Positions 46,629 to 57,152 of a DNA stretch of 64,000 nt are shown piece by piece. The notes beneath the pieces are model-generated. The model was not told the origin of the DNA. It worked only from the letters and a program-made list of their open reading frames with translations, and searched no databases. Position numbers and translations under genes: made by a program. Source of the stretch: Simmondsia chinensis (taxonomy: Eukaryota; Streptophyta; Magnoliopsida; Caryophyllales; Simmondsiaceae); assembly GCA_018398585.1 (NCBI GenBank), contig JAGTTD010000002.1, forward strand, positions 28,202,186 through 28,266,185, given 5' to 3'. Positions within the stretch are counted from its first letter, which is position 1. Each line of letters begins with the position of its first letter.

Positions 46629-46920
46629 TAAGCCCTCATGAGGCAGGTGAAACGTTGACACTTGAAGCCATAAGCCCCATCCGAGGCAGGAGAGGTGCCG
46701 ATGCCTGAAGCTGTAAGCCCCGTCCGAGGCAGGAAAGACGCCAACACTTGAAGCCGTAAGCCCCGTCCAAGGCAGGAGAGATGCCGATGCTTGAATCCAT
46801 AAGCCCCGTCCGAGGTAGGAGAGACGCCAATGCTTGAAGCCATAAGCCCCGTCCGAGGCCAAAGAGATGCCTACGCTTGAAGCCGTAAGCCCTGTCCAAT
46901 GCAGGCGACGTGCCATGCGT
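46629..46920. repeat. 43-bp tandem array, about 6.7 copies
   Basis: The unit TAAGCCCCGTCCGAGGCAGG plus about 23 more bases starts at 46629, 46671, 46714, 46757, 46800, 46843 and 46886. Copies differ at several positions. Minus-strand open frames here repeat a short Gly/Leu/Ser motif and follow from the array. Confidence 0.9.
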
Positions 46921-46926
46921 AAGAAG

Positions 46927-47820
46927 GGAAGGTACTATTGGCCCACCATGAAGAAAGATGCTCTAGACCTTGTCCAAAACGGGGGATCGACATCTTCGGA
47001 CCATACCTCATAGCAACCGGACAACGGAAGTACGTCATCGTGACTGTAGACTATTCCAGCAAGTAGATAGAGGCCAAACCCGTCGCACGGATCACAGACC
47101 AAGCAGTCCAACGCTTCCTTTGGAAAGGGATCGTTACTCGGTACAGAATCTCGCAAGTCTTACTCATAGACAATGGTACCCAGTTCAGCTCGCGGAGGTT
47201 CCGCGACCATTGCGAGAGTTTGGGAATCAAGATACACTATGCCTCCGTAGCACATCCCCAGAGCAATGGACAGACGAAGTCTGCAAACAAACACAAACTG
47301 ATAGGTCTGAAGTAGCGCTTGGAGGAAGCAAAAGGAAATTGGGCGAAGGAGCTACCTAGCATATTATGGGCTTACCAGACAACGATAAGGAATGCCACGG
47401 GGGAAACCTGTACAACTTGGTATACGGCACGGAGGCAGTGCTACCAGTGGAAATAGGAGAGCCCAGTCTCCGGATCCAAAGCTTTGACTCGGAACGCAAC
47501 AGAGAAGCACTGAGGCAGTCGCTGGACAAGGTGTAGGAGACCCATGAAAGTGCGCTAGTCAGGATGATAGCTCAGAAGCAAAAAATGGCCAAGTACTTCA
47601 ACTCCAAAGCAAAAGGAAGAACCTTCCAAGACAGGGAGCTGGTCCTGAGATGAATAGAGTCGGCCGGACACTGTCACGAACAGCTATCCGCTAATTGGGA
47701 AGAACCTTACAAAGTCTCTCGGACAACCCGAGAAGAAGTGTATCGCCTACGACAACTAGACGGGACCCTGCTCCCTCGCACGTGAAATATTTTGAACTTA
47801 AGGAAGTACTTTGTATAAAA
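46927..47820 (+). pseudogene. Tat-lineage integrase, inactive
   Basis: It opens with 'GRYYWPTMKKDALDLVQ', jumps frame at about 46982 with loss of the usual linker, then reads 'GIDIFGPYLIATGQRKYV', 'VDYSSK', 'LLIDNGTQFSS' and 'HPQSNGQTKSAN'. Two catalytic Asp positions are present. The position normally Glu, in the NGQ-x-E context, is Lys. The C-terminal part reads 'LPSILWAYQTTIRNATGETP' and 'LVYGTEAVLPVEIGEPS'. Stops occur in-frame (for example after VDYSSK). The protein would insert element DNA into chromosomes; this copy cannot. Confidence 0.88.
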
Positions 47821-48249
47821 AAAAAGACCCGACCGAGGCAAATGAAAAGTGCTCTGTCTTTTGAGAAAAACTTTTTCCAAGGGAAATACATCTTAAAAAT
47901 ATACAAAAATGCACATTGAAAAAGAGACCAAAAAATCAAACCCAAGAAAATCGGATGAAACAATAACAAAACATAAGTACAAAGTATATATATATAAGTG
48001 ATCAAATCAACGATCATGGTTGGAAAATACATCAAAAGCCAAAAACAAACATAAACGTTTATGCCAAAGGACCTTCTGAAACCCCCGGCATGAACACTTA
48101 AGCCGTGAGGGCCGGCCGCAACTAGTTCACCTTGTCGATCTCACCCACGGCCCACTGAAACTGTAGTTGTTCAAACCGTAAGTCTTTCCAAAAGGGGTTT
48201 ATGCGCTTAAGCCATGAGGTCAGTCCGCATTGGGTAATCAAACCCACCG

Positions 48250-48660
48250 ATCTCGCCCGCGGCACTCTAAGCGCCTAGCACTATAAGTTCGTTCGTCCGT
48301 CTGCGGCAGGCTAAGCCCCCGGCATTATAAGCCCGCGGCACTGTAAGTTCGTTGGTCCATCCGCTGCAGGCTAAGCCCCCGGCACTTTAAGCCCGCGGCA
48401 CTATAAGTCCGTTGGTTCGTCCGCGGCAAGCTAAGGACCCGGTACTCTAAGCCCGCGACACTGTAAGTCCATTGGTCCGTCCACGGCAGGCTAAACCCCT
48501 GGCACCTAACCCCACAGCACTGTAAGTCCGTTGGTCCGTCCGCAGCAGGCTAAGCCCCCGACACTCTACGCCCCCAGCACTGTAAGTCCGTTGGTCCGCG
48601 GCAGGCTAAGTCCCTGGCACTCTAAGCCCGTGGAAATCTAAGCCCGTTGTTCTGTGGCAC
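48250..48660. repeat. 60-bp tandem array, about 6 copies
   Basis: The unit begins CTAAGCCCCCGGCACTCTAA and continues with CACTGTAAGTCCGTTGGTCC. Starts are at 48311, 48371, 48431, 48491, 48550 and 48605. Looser copies flank the array on both sides, to about 48000 and 49000. Confidence 0.88.
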
Positions 48661-49079
48661 ATTAAGCCATGAGGGTAGTCTACTTCAAGCGTATGCACCT
48701 CGTCAATCTTTCCCATGGCCCCTTAAAGCCTGAGGACCAGTCCTTGGCACACAGACCATAAGTCCGTAGGTCCGTCCGCGGCAGGCTAAAGTCCGAATGG
48801 ATATATACATTGGTAATAAGCCCATAAGTTCGGATGGCTCTGCATACTGGCTGGAAAAATGCCCATGGATCCATCCACAGCAACAGACCGTAAGTCCATA
48901 AGATCCGTCTACGGCAGGCTAAAGTCCGTGGATCCGTCCGCGGCAAACAGAGCTTAAATCTGTGGATCCGTCAATGATAGGTGTAAAGTCCGCGGGTCCA
49001 CCCACGACAAGCTAACCTAATTTTGACAGGTATCGCACCGGTACTCACAAACGGGAGCCCACTCAAAGCGGAGAAGACA

Positions 49080-49880
49080 TGCAAGCCGTAAGCCCACCCA
49101 AGGCACGCAAGAAGCTGACGCATGAAGTTAAGCGCCCCCACGGGACTGGAAAAATATGTCAACACGAAGCTGAGGTCCACCCAAGCCGGCGCCGAACCAA
49201 AGGCCCACACACGGCAATGCAATCCAAAGGGCCGCACGCCGCAACGCAAGGCGAAGGACCAAACGCACCAACGAAAGCCAAGGAAGGTAAAACGAAGGAC
49301 CGCATGCAGCGATGCAAACCGAAGGGCCACTCGCGCTGATGCAACCCGAAGGTCCGCACACCGCAATGCAAGGCAAAGGACCACATGCACCAACGCAAGC
49401 CAAGAACCTCATGCAATGGCGCAACCCGAAGGTCCACATGCCTACAGCGCAAGGCGAAGGACCACAAGCGTCAATGCAAGGCAAGGAACGCAAGGTGAAG
49501 GACTGCATGCCGCGACGCCAACCAAAGGGTCATGCATGCAGCAACACGAGCCGAAGGGCCACGCCCACAGACGCAACTCGAAGGTCCGTGTGCCGCGACG
49601 CAAGGAGAAGACCCACACGCTCCAAAGCAAGCTGAGGACCTCATGCAATGGCACAACCTGAAGGTCTACATGTCGCAACACAAGGCGAAGGACCATACGT
49701 GCCAATGCAAGCCAAGGACCTCACGCAACGGTGCAGCTTGAAGGTCTGCGTGCCGCAATGCAAGGCGAAGGACCACATGCCCCAATGCAAGCCAAGGACC
49801 TCACATGATGGCGCAACCCGAAGGTTCACATGTGGCAACGCAAGACGAAGGACCACACGCTCCAATGCAAGCCAAGGAAC
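49080..49880. repeat. About 80-bp minisatellite array
   Basis: CAACCCGAAGGTCC-type landmarks recur at 49343, 49423, 49574, 49654, 49734 and 49814, spaced 80 bp (one interval about 151). Each unit is built from shorter CAAGGCGAAGGACC and CAAGCCAAGGACCT parts. The long open frames on both strands are by-products of the array. Confidence 0.8.
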
Positions 49881-50110
49881 GCAAGATGAAGAACCACACG
49901 CGTGGCAACGCAAGCCAAAGGCCAGCACGCCGCTACTACGCAAGCAGAAGGCCTGCACACAGCTACTATGCAAGCAAAAGGCCCGTACGGCACTACTACA
50001 CAAGCCAAGGGCATGCATGCTGCAACACAAGTGGAAGGCCCGTATATCGCTACTACAAAAGTCGAGGGCCCGCACGCCGCAACGCAAGCGGAAGGCCTAT
50101 ATGCCACAAC
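49881..50110. repeat. 30-bp tandem array
   Basis: CAAGC(C/A) landmarks occur at 49911, 49941, 49971 and 50001, and the pattern continues less regularly to about 50110. It looks derived from a sub-part of the preceding array. Confidence 0.75.
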
Positions 50111-50410
50111 AATGCAAGATGAGAGCCCGCACGGAGTAACACAAGTCGAGAACTCACACGCGACAACGCAAGCCAGAGGCACGGAAAGGGCAACATAAGT
50201 CGCATGCCCACAAAGGATGAGACGAGATACCAACCCGCGAAGCAATAAGCCTCCTCAAAGTATGACGAGTACCCATACTTAGTTAAAAATTAAGCAAGAT
50301 ACCATAAAAGAGCAAAAAAGCGGATAGGCATTACATTGATATATGACGAAATACATCCCGGGTACAACCATTCCTTTACATACAAAATACATCAAAGACA
50401 AAGTGACACT

Positions 50411-50435
50411 GGGGGGGGGGGGGGGGAGGACTAGC
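50411..50435 (+). other. Polypurine tract with 16-base G run
   Basis: The purine-rich run GGGGGGAGGACTAGC lies directly before the 3' LTR start and marks plus-strand priming. Confidence 0.75.
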
Positions 50436-51718
50436 TGATAACTCCAAAAATAACATCCGAACAAGTGACACGTGGCCGCCAGGGATGAGGCCACATCTAG
50501 GGCCGAGATCCCCCCCCCAGAGGACGAGGCTGCATCTAGGGCCAAGATCCCCCTCGAAGGCCGCCTCCGGAACTCTACCTTATATCTGAAAGAAAAGAGC
50601 CCATCTCGCCGATAGGACACATCCCGGAATCCGAGTAAACGAAGAAGGAAGCACACACGTCCGGACAGGGATGCATCTCGGACCGAGATGCACCCTCGGA
50701 AGCCACCTTTGGAATTCTACTTTCAACTTAAAAGAACAAAGAGTCTCTCACTGACAAGGCACCTCCAAGAACCCAAGTAGAACAAGGCCCCCGATTGGAG
50801 GAAATGCGACCACCCTGACGCCAGTGCATCTCGCCCATAAATGCACTCTCGGAGGACACTTCTGGAACTCTAGCTGCACCCGTGAAGACATAGATGCATC
50901 GAGCCGACAGGGTGCATTCCGGCCCCTGGACAGTCTCGCGACAACACCTTGACAAAGCATACACCTCGACTCCGAAGGGGCATCTCGCCCCGAGATGCCC
51001 ACTCCCCTAAGAGTCGGCCAGTAATGACGACTACCCGACATCATGACTCGGACTGACAATAACCCCACACTCTCTCTCTCTCTTCCTTTACTTTCTCTCT
51101 CCTCACCATCACATTCTCGCTCCTCTCATTAATACCCCATACTCTCTCTCCTCACCCCCTCTCTCCCTCATGGTCCCTCACTCTCTTCACCACTTTCTCT
51201 CTCCTCACTCCTCGCTCCATCTCAAGTTTCTCTCTCTCCTCCCTCCCATCTCGCCCCGTCTCTCTCTCCCGTCTTCACTCTTAACTAGCTCCTCCCCTCT
51301 CTTCATTATAAATAAAGAGACACACACACAAGAAAAGCAAGCTCTCCTCAAGCAAAGCTCTCTCTCTCCCCCAAAGAGGACTCTTGAACTCGTCTCTACC
51401 TCTACTCGAACACGCCCCATGAGGGCTGAAGCCGAGACGCCTCATGATGCCGAGAACCGACCAAGCTTGTGTCAACACCAACGCCACCGCCTTGAGCCAA
51501 AGACCACCTCCGAAGTCACCTCATACGACGCCCCAGCGGCCCGACTCCCGCTCTCCACACGGTATATTCTTTCTCTCTTTTACCCGGATCTCTACCCCGA
51601 GTTACACAAGGCATTGTACCTTCTTTACTCAACTCGAGCTAAGTGTGTCATTATATTTATTTATTTATTATTTATTCTCGCCTTTTTTGGGATAAACCCT
51701 GACTTAGGCATCGGAGGG

Positions 51719-52053
51719 TGATGCAACTATTAGGGTTACATCCAAGAATTAGGGTTTGGGTTAGGGTAAATTGAAGCAGAAGTAGAGTTAGATGAGAGAA
51801 AGAAAGAGATTAGAAGGAGATGAGAGAGAGATTACGGTTAGAAGAAAAAGAAGAGAGAGAGAGAGAGAGAGAGAGAGCATAGAAGATTGTTTGATTCTTG
51901 TTATTCTTCACATGATTAATTAGAACGTTATTTATAGTAATAGTAACTAACTAAGTCTAACTACTTTACTACTAATTACTAATTAGTTCTAACAACCTTA
52001 ATAATCCTAACCACCATACTAATATCTATTATATACCTCTTTTACTTGTATCA
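51719..52053 (-). repeat. 3' LTR of RRM element 1
   Basis: It has TGATGCAACT...CTTGTATCA ends. It contains a telomere-like ATTAGGGTTTGGGTTAGGGT stretch, an AG-rich tract with (GA)n at 51852-51876, and TTTATAG, read as a TATAAATAAC box on the minus strand (about 51927-51936). Confidence 0.9.
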
Positions 52054-52201
52054 TTAAACAAAAAACTCTCCCCCCCCCCAAAAGAACCCTTGTCCTCAAG
52101 GGTGAAAAGAAAAGGAAAAAAATACACCAAATTTCACAAATTTTCTAATGTTATAATGCTATCTAAAGTAAAAAAATATGGTGCCCTAGCACAATATTTG
52201 A

Positions 52202-53331
52202 TTATTTTTCAATTTGCTGCATCAACCCCTTAAAAGCTTCTCCACCACCAGGATCAAATATGAATATGTGGTTGACAAAGTGTTGAAGTTGAGACAACTC
52301 CTCATGAAATTCTATTGCAACCTTTGATGAAGGATCACCCGTAAGCGCAAAATTCGCACAAAGTGGATGACAAACAACTCCACTAATCTCATTTTCTATC
52401 ACAACATAGGTGATTCTAGGAAAGCAATTCCCACCTTCAAATTCAAATGGTAGATCCAACTCAGAGAACTTAGCTCTTTTATTGATCAATGAGTCGCAAA
52501 CAACAACAGAAGCCTCTAGTTGAGGAGTATCTTCCATTTTTCCCAAATTGAACTCTTGTACCCTCTCATCTTTACTAGAAACTCCAAATATTTCATTTAT
52601 TTCTAAGTTGGCAAACTCATCAAGTCTCCTCTGAATGCTCGAATCCTTGTCAATAGTGGCCATGTCATGTTTCTCCAGCCATGTGGTACCAACAACTTCA
52701 CTAGGAGGTTTAGGCTGAACAACTTCAATACAAGAGACTAGAACATTATTTTCAACTTCCTTTGTTGAAAATTTACCACCATGTTTAGTACATAAATCAC
52801 TCTTGACTTGAAGTGTGTTCACTTCATGAACTACATGTTGTTTATAGCAATTTGATGAGGCAACATGTACATCTCCAATAGGTTGTTGCGTCTTATATAC
52901 TTGAGCCGCAAGATTGAGAATTTGAATATCCATGTAATAACAACCATCATATATAGCTCTTCCATATAAGGAAAATGCAGAAATTGCATTAGCTCTTGAT
53001 GAAAAACGGACTTGAGCTTTAACCTCCAAAATTGATGATGAGATTATTTTAATTTCTTCAAGTGGGCCAAATGGAGAGAATACTTGGTAAATGATATCCT
53101 CATTTACAGAATAGAGAACACAAGTAACCCTTATCGCAAGTGTAGCTTCACTAGATGCAAACTTTCTTGCAAAAGATTCATAATCTTGCCTTGTCCTTGC
53201 TTAATTGAAGTGAGATTCGATTTAATTGCTTAGAACATCTCATCCATGGAATGATGTAAACGAGCCTCAGTATCGTCCAATCGAGTCTCAATCCGGCACA
53301 AATTAGTAACACTTCATGTGCCATCCACCAT
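52202..53331 (-). CDS. RRM-like protein of non-autonomous LTR element 1
   Basis: An N-terminal piece starts at 53331-53329 (MVDGT) with heptad-like 'CRIETRLDDTEARLHHSMDEM' text, interrupted by stops, then a frame change near 53200. From there the frame is open to 52202 (over 330 codons, best start 53029). The first about 80 residues resemble a PTB-type RNA recognition motif: 'LAIRVTCVLYSVNEDIIYQ' (RNP2-like), 'VFSPFGPLEEIKII', 'VKAQVRFSSRANAISAF' (RNP1-like) and 'GRAIYDGCYYMDIQILNL'. A spacer without known domain follows, ending in 'VNHIFIFDPGG'. Plant PTB proteins have the same GR-x-IYDGCC-x2-DIQF signature. RNA binding is inferred. Upstream stops make a full-length product doubtful. Confidence 0.7.
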
Positions 53332-53363
53332 GATTGAGCAAGAAAATGCAGCACGAACTTGAA

Positions 53364-53376
53364 ATCTGATACCAAC
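53364..53376 (-). other. Primer binding site of RRM element 1
   Basis: On the minus strand TTGGTATCAGAT follows the 5' LTR, one change from the initiator-Met site. Confidence 0.8.
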
Positions 53377-53700
53377 TGATGCAACTATTAGGGTTGCATT
53401 CAAGAATTAGGGGTTAGGGTTAGGGTAAATTGAAGAAGAAGCGGAGTTAGATGAGAGAAAGAAAGAGATTACAAGGAGATGGGAAAGAGATTAGGGTTAG
53501 GAGAAAAAGAAGAGAGAGAAAGAGCATAGAAGATTGTTTGATTCTTATTGTTCGTCACATGATCAATTACACCATTATTTATAGTAATAGTAACTAACTA
53601 AGTCTAACTACTTTACTACTAATTACTAATTAGTTCTAACAACCTTACTAATCCTAACAACCATACTAATATCTATTACATATCTCTTTTACTTGTATCA
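53377..53700 (-). repeat. 5' LTR of RRM element 1
   Basis: It matches 51719-52053 closely but has a shorter GA tract. It ends CTTGTATCA, followed by the target copy GAGGA. Confidence 0.9.
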
Positions 53701-53924
53701 GAGGAGTCCCCTACGGGCTCTGACCCATTTGCTTATTTCGTAGGACAAGCCAAGGGCTGGTCCCACCGCCTTTCCTAAAGAGCTTGAGACTCAGCTCTCC
53801 TAACCAAGAACCTCAATCTACTATACTAAAATATGTAAGAAAGTAAAGAATTTATTTTGATGTTTGTATACAAATTAGAGAGAAAATTATTTTAGGGTTA
53901 GAAATTTATTTTGAGATATTTTTG

Positions 53925-54753
53925 GAGTCGGTTCCGAAAATAACGCTGAAAAATAAAAAAAATAAAAAAAAATAATGCTGAAAAAAAAATAATTCCAAAT
54001 CTACTGTTGAACCGCGTTTACAAAATGCGGCTATATTAAACCGCGTCAACGTGAGGCGTTTAAAATAACAGAAAACCACGTTTACAAAACACGGTTTATA
54101 TTTGAATAAACCGCATTCACAAAACGTGGTTCACAATGAAATAAACCGCATTTACAAAAACGCGATTTTATCCGCAGTACACCGTTTTCATCGCTTGTAG
54201 TCGCCATTATGCCGCAATTCGTGATGATCGTCACATTGATTTCATGTTCCTCTCAATGAAGCTCCAAAATCATAAGTGGAGGTGGTAAGAAATCAGAAAA
54301 AGTTATTAACAAAAGGCTATTAATTCAGTAGTGGTCAAATAGCTACAACAATGGTACTTAAAAATCTTCGGCATATAAATCAGAGGAAGGGTGGCAGCGG
54401 ATGACGTGACCGGCGGTGAGTTAATGAGAAGGAGGCAGAGAGGCGGTGAGAGCCGAGGAGAGGGGAACACCGGGAGGGGGAACGCCCATAAACCCCGTCC
54501 CAAGAACGCGGTTTACTTTACGGTAAAACGCATGGTAAAGACGCGGTTTTATTGAGGTATAACACCGTCTTTATGATGCGGTTTAGTGTAAAAAACGGCA
54601 CGCGGTTTTGTTTTAGTTGAAACGCGTTTCTTTGACACGGTTTACTATAACCGCATTTTATAAACGCGGTTCAACAGTAGATTTGGAATTATTTTTTTTC
54701 AGCATTATTTTTTTTATTTTTTTATTTTTAAGCATTATTTTCGGAACCGACTC
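53925..54753. mobile_element. Foldback element with CGCGGTT subterminal motifs
   Basis: The ends GAGTCGGTTCCGAAAATAA and ...TTATTTTCGGAACCGACTC are perfect inverted repeats, and the arms (about 53925-54030 and 54650-54753) stay similar further in. The flanking 9-mers are ATATTTTTG and ATATTTTTT, consistent with Mutator-like target duplication. Inside, motifs such as AACCGCGTTTACAAAA and AACGCGGTTTA recur on both sides in opposite orientation. No transposase is visible. Confidence 0.82.
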
Positions 54754-54762
54754 ATATTTTTT

Positions 54763-55287
54763 GTATATATTTATGTATATGTATGCTTTTGTGTGTGTGT
54801 ACATACATACATACATGAAAAAAAAAATGAACCTATTTAGGGTTATATTATATTTTAGAAATTTGTAATAATATTTTTTTTAATGTTTTTGGTAAATATA
54901 TATGCATGTATTTGTATATATGGAAAGAAAAGTAAAATATTTTTAGATGAAAAAAAGAAATTTCCTTTTAGATTTATGCAACAACATGTAGAAAAAAAAA
55001 ATTAATTAAACTATTAAGTAGAGAAAGAAAATAACACGTGTATATGTATACAAAAAAGAAGGAAAATTTTTTATACATTTACATATACAAAAAGAAAATA
55101 TATTTTTAGTATTTGTATGTACATAATGTAAGACTGTAAAATTTTTATTTTGACATTTGTATACAAATTAGAGAAAGAAATTTATTTTAGGGTCTATATA
55201 CTTATATTTTGGATAGAAAAATTTTTTGGTGATATTTTTGGTGCATATATATGCATATGCATCATATATGGAAATAATATAAACTTA
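54763..55287. other. AT-rich interval, no gene seen
   Basis: It contains CATACATA-type simple sequence near 54800, and sequence similar to 53840-53915 at about 55136-55200. Nothing else is recognised. Confidence 0.5.
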
Positions 55288-55299
55288 TTTTTGGGTATA

Positions 55300-55487
55300 C
55301 AACAACAACAGTCCCAGTGCCTCAAGGGCTCCTGCTTGTGCAGGGTTTGGGAGGGGTAGGATGTATGCAGCCTTACACCATCAGGGTAAGACACTGACGA
55401 GAGACTGTTTCCGAGGACCTCCAACCTGATGGATGATAGTTAATGATAGTTACGATAGAAGCATGTGAAATATGTAAAGCAATTTCC
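55300..55487 (-). mobile_element. Short RTE LINE 3'-end insertion
   Basis: The minus strand ends in CACTGGGACTGTTGTTGTTG, the TTG-repeat tail of plant RTE LINEs, and matches the 3' end of 57645-59325. It is flanked by the perfect 12-bp repeat TTTTTGGGTATA (55288-55299 and 55488-55499), showing target-primed insertion. At 188 bp it is either a strongly 5'-truncated RTE or an RTE-dependent SINE. Confidence 0.85.
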
Positions 55488-55736
55488 TTTTTTGGGTATA
55501 TATTATATTTTAGAAAATTGTAATAGTTTTCTTTTTGGTAAATACATATGCATAAATGGAGAATGTAAATTATATTTTTGAATATATGTGTATCTATGAA
55601 TTTTTTTATATATAGGTAGAAACCACTTCAGATGAAAAAAGGAAAAAATATTTTTAGATATATACAATTAACTTATATGTACTAAAGAATTAATAAAGCA
55701 ATTATGTTCCAAAATCTAAAAAGAAGAAATGTTTTT

Positions 55737-56005
55737 TGTTACAACCAATTGGGGTTGTAACCTAGATTAGGGTTAGGATTGTGAGTTAGAGTGAGATGAG
55801 AAAGAGAACTAGAAGAAGGGGACGAGAAAAGAGAGAGATAGATGAGAAAAGTATTTGTTTGATCATTGCTGCTCATATCACAACTAATACAAGTATTTAT
55901 AGCTAACAATTATTAACAAACTAATAATATCTCTAACTGACTAATAATATCTCTAACTACTATTTTTCTATGCAAAGAATATTATCCCCTTTATTACATG
56001 CATCA
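55737..56005 (-). repeat. 3' LTR of RRM element 2
   Basis: It starts TGTTACAACCAATTGGGGTTG, a 20-bp near-palindrome, and ends CATGCATCA. It matches 57153-57419 with few differences. Confidence 0.9.
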
Positions 56006-56033
56006 ATATCCTCCCCACAAAGCATCCTTGTCC

Positions 56034-57111
56034 TCAATGATGAGAACGAGTGAAATATGGGGGCTTTGAGAAAACTTCGAACAATGTTTTTCCACCTGGA
56101 TCAAAGATGAAGATGTGAAACACAAGTTTGGAATTCAATCTTCCACCAACTAATATGCTCATACGGAATCCCAACGCAGAAACAACCCTTACAGAACCTG
56201 GAATGTCATTTCTTGTCACAGGTGTCATTTGATGCATGTTGATAAAGCTGATGCTGATGAGATGCAATATTGTATGGCCATTGTGAAGGAGTACTTCAAC
56301 ATTCAAATCGAGGAAGTTATCAACGCGCTCAATTTGTTGCAACATTGAAATTTTTTTAGTGTGAAGTTCGGGTACTATTGTTGCAGCCTTCAAATGATTC
56401 ACTGGAGCTTGTATTAGCAATTCGTGATATGGTTTAAAATGTGTTGCAGCATCAGTATCTTGTTCACTTCTAGCTCCAACATCACCAGATCCCAATTCAG
56501 TCTCCTTTAATTGCAAACTAAGCTGCTGAACAGAATCTTGGTCCTCCATTGACTTAACAACCACTTCATCCAACTCATTCACTTGATCAACTATATTGTG
56601 CTTATAACAATCAGATGAGGCATCATGTGTCCCTTCAATAGGTTGTGTCATATTATATACTCGAGGCTCAAGATTGAGAAATTGAATATCCGTGTAACAG
56701 CAATGGTCATATATAGCTCTTCCATTGAACAAAAACGCAGAAATCGCATTTTGTCTTGAAGAAAATGTGATGTGTGCTTTAACCTCAAGAATTGATGATG
56801 AGATTACTTCAAGTTTTGCAATGTGACTAAAACAAGAGAATACCGGATGAAGAGCATCTTCGGTTATAGGAAAAAGACCTCCGTGACTTTGATCAATAAG
56901 GTAGCATCATCACTAGGTCGATGATGATGCTGCAAATCCCGCATAATCTCCATCATTTGACATTGCTCCTGCTTGATCCAAGCAATATCGGATTGTACTA
57001 CTTGAAAGCATTCATCAATTGCGTGAAATCGCCATCAATTCGACTCTCGATATCACCCAACCGAGCTTCCAACCACCGCAGGTCTGAACTGCTTCGCATA
57101 CCGTCGGCCAT
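56034..57111 (-). pseudogene. RRM-like protein of non-autonomous LTR element 2
   Basis: The start at 57111-57109 gives MADGMRSSSDLRWLEARLGD followed by 'IESRIDGDFTQLMNAF', a coiled-coil N-terminus parallel to element 1. A stop then breaks it. The RRM-like part (about 56890-56690) reads 'LFPITEDALHPVFSCF', 'VKAHITFSSRQNAISAF' and 'GRAIYDHCCYTDIQFLNL'. From about 56880 to 56034 the frame is open. The spacer differs strongly from element 1 but the end again reads 'VFHIFIFDPGG'. Homology of the two proteins at both ends, with a variable middle, supports one gene family. Confidence 0.75.
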
Positions 57112-57138
57112 GGATAAAAAACCGCAGCACGTAACCTG

Positions 57139-57150
57139 GCTCTGATACCA
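57139..57150 (-). other. Primer binding site of RRM element 2
   Basis: On the minus strand TGGTATCAGAGC follows two bases after the 5' LTR. Confidence 0.9.
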
Positions 57151-57152
57151 AT

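Larger units (their letters stand above)
51719..53700 (-). mobile_element. Small non-autonomous LTR element carrying an RRM-like ORF (copy 1)
   Basis: The LTRs are 51719-52053 and 53377-53700. The flanking 5-mers GAGGG and GAGGA differ at one base. On the minus strand the primer site (TTGGTATCAGAT) follows the 53377 LTR edge, and a purine tract containing GGGGGGGGGG (seen as the C run at about 52069) precedes the other LTR. The only ORF lies on the minus strand, about 53200-52202. No pol domain is present, so enzymes must come from elsewhere. It is younger than the Tat element. Confidence 0.88.
42352..53833 (+). mobile_element. Ty3/Gypsy Tat-lineage element, non-autonomous form
   Basis: The element has 1.4-kb LTRs, a TTGGCGCC primer site and a poly-G polypurine tract, and is flanked by the exact duplication TGTAA (42347-42351 and 53834-53838). 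Only an integrase remnant is recognisable (46927-47820). Gag, protease, reverse transcriptase and RNase H are not seen. Tandem-repeat arrays fill much of the interior. The 3' LTR contains a nested 2-kb element. The Tat assignment rests on integrase text and the primer type. Confidence 0.85.
50436..53833 (+). repeat. 3' LTR of Tat element, split by nested RRM element
   Basis: The halves are 50436-51718 and 53701-53833. They match 42352-43791. It ends CTATACTAAAATA, one change from the 5' LTR end. The insertion sits where the 5' LTR reads GGAGGGGTCC. Confidence 0.9.

Noticed and set aside
46616..46916. CRISPR-like repeat array
   Set aside because: The 43-bp repeats are head to tail without unique spacers, inside a plant retrotransposon.
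49122..50139. Long open frames (up to 179 codons) on both strands
   Set aside because: They repeat short peptide words with the period of the minisatellite and occur on both strands at once.
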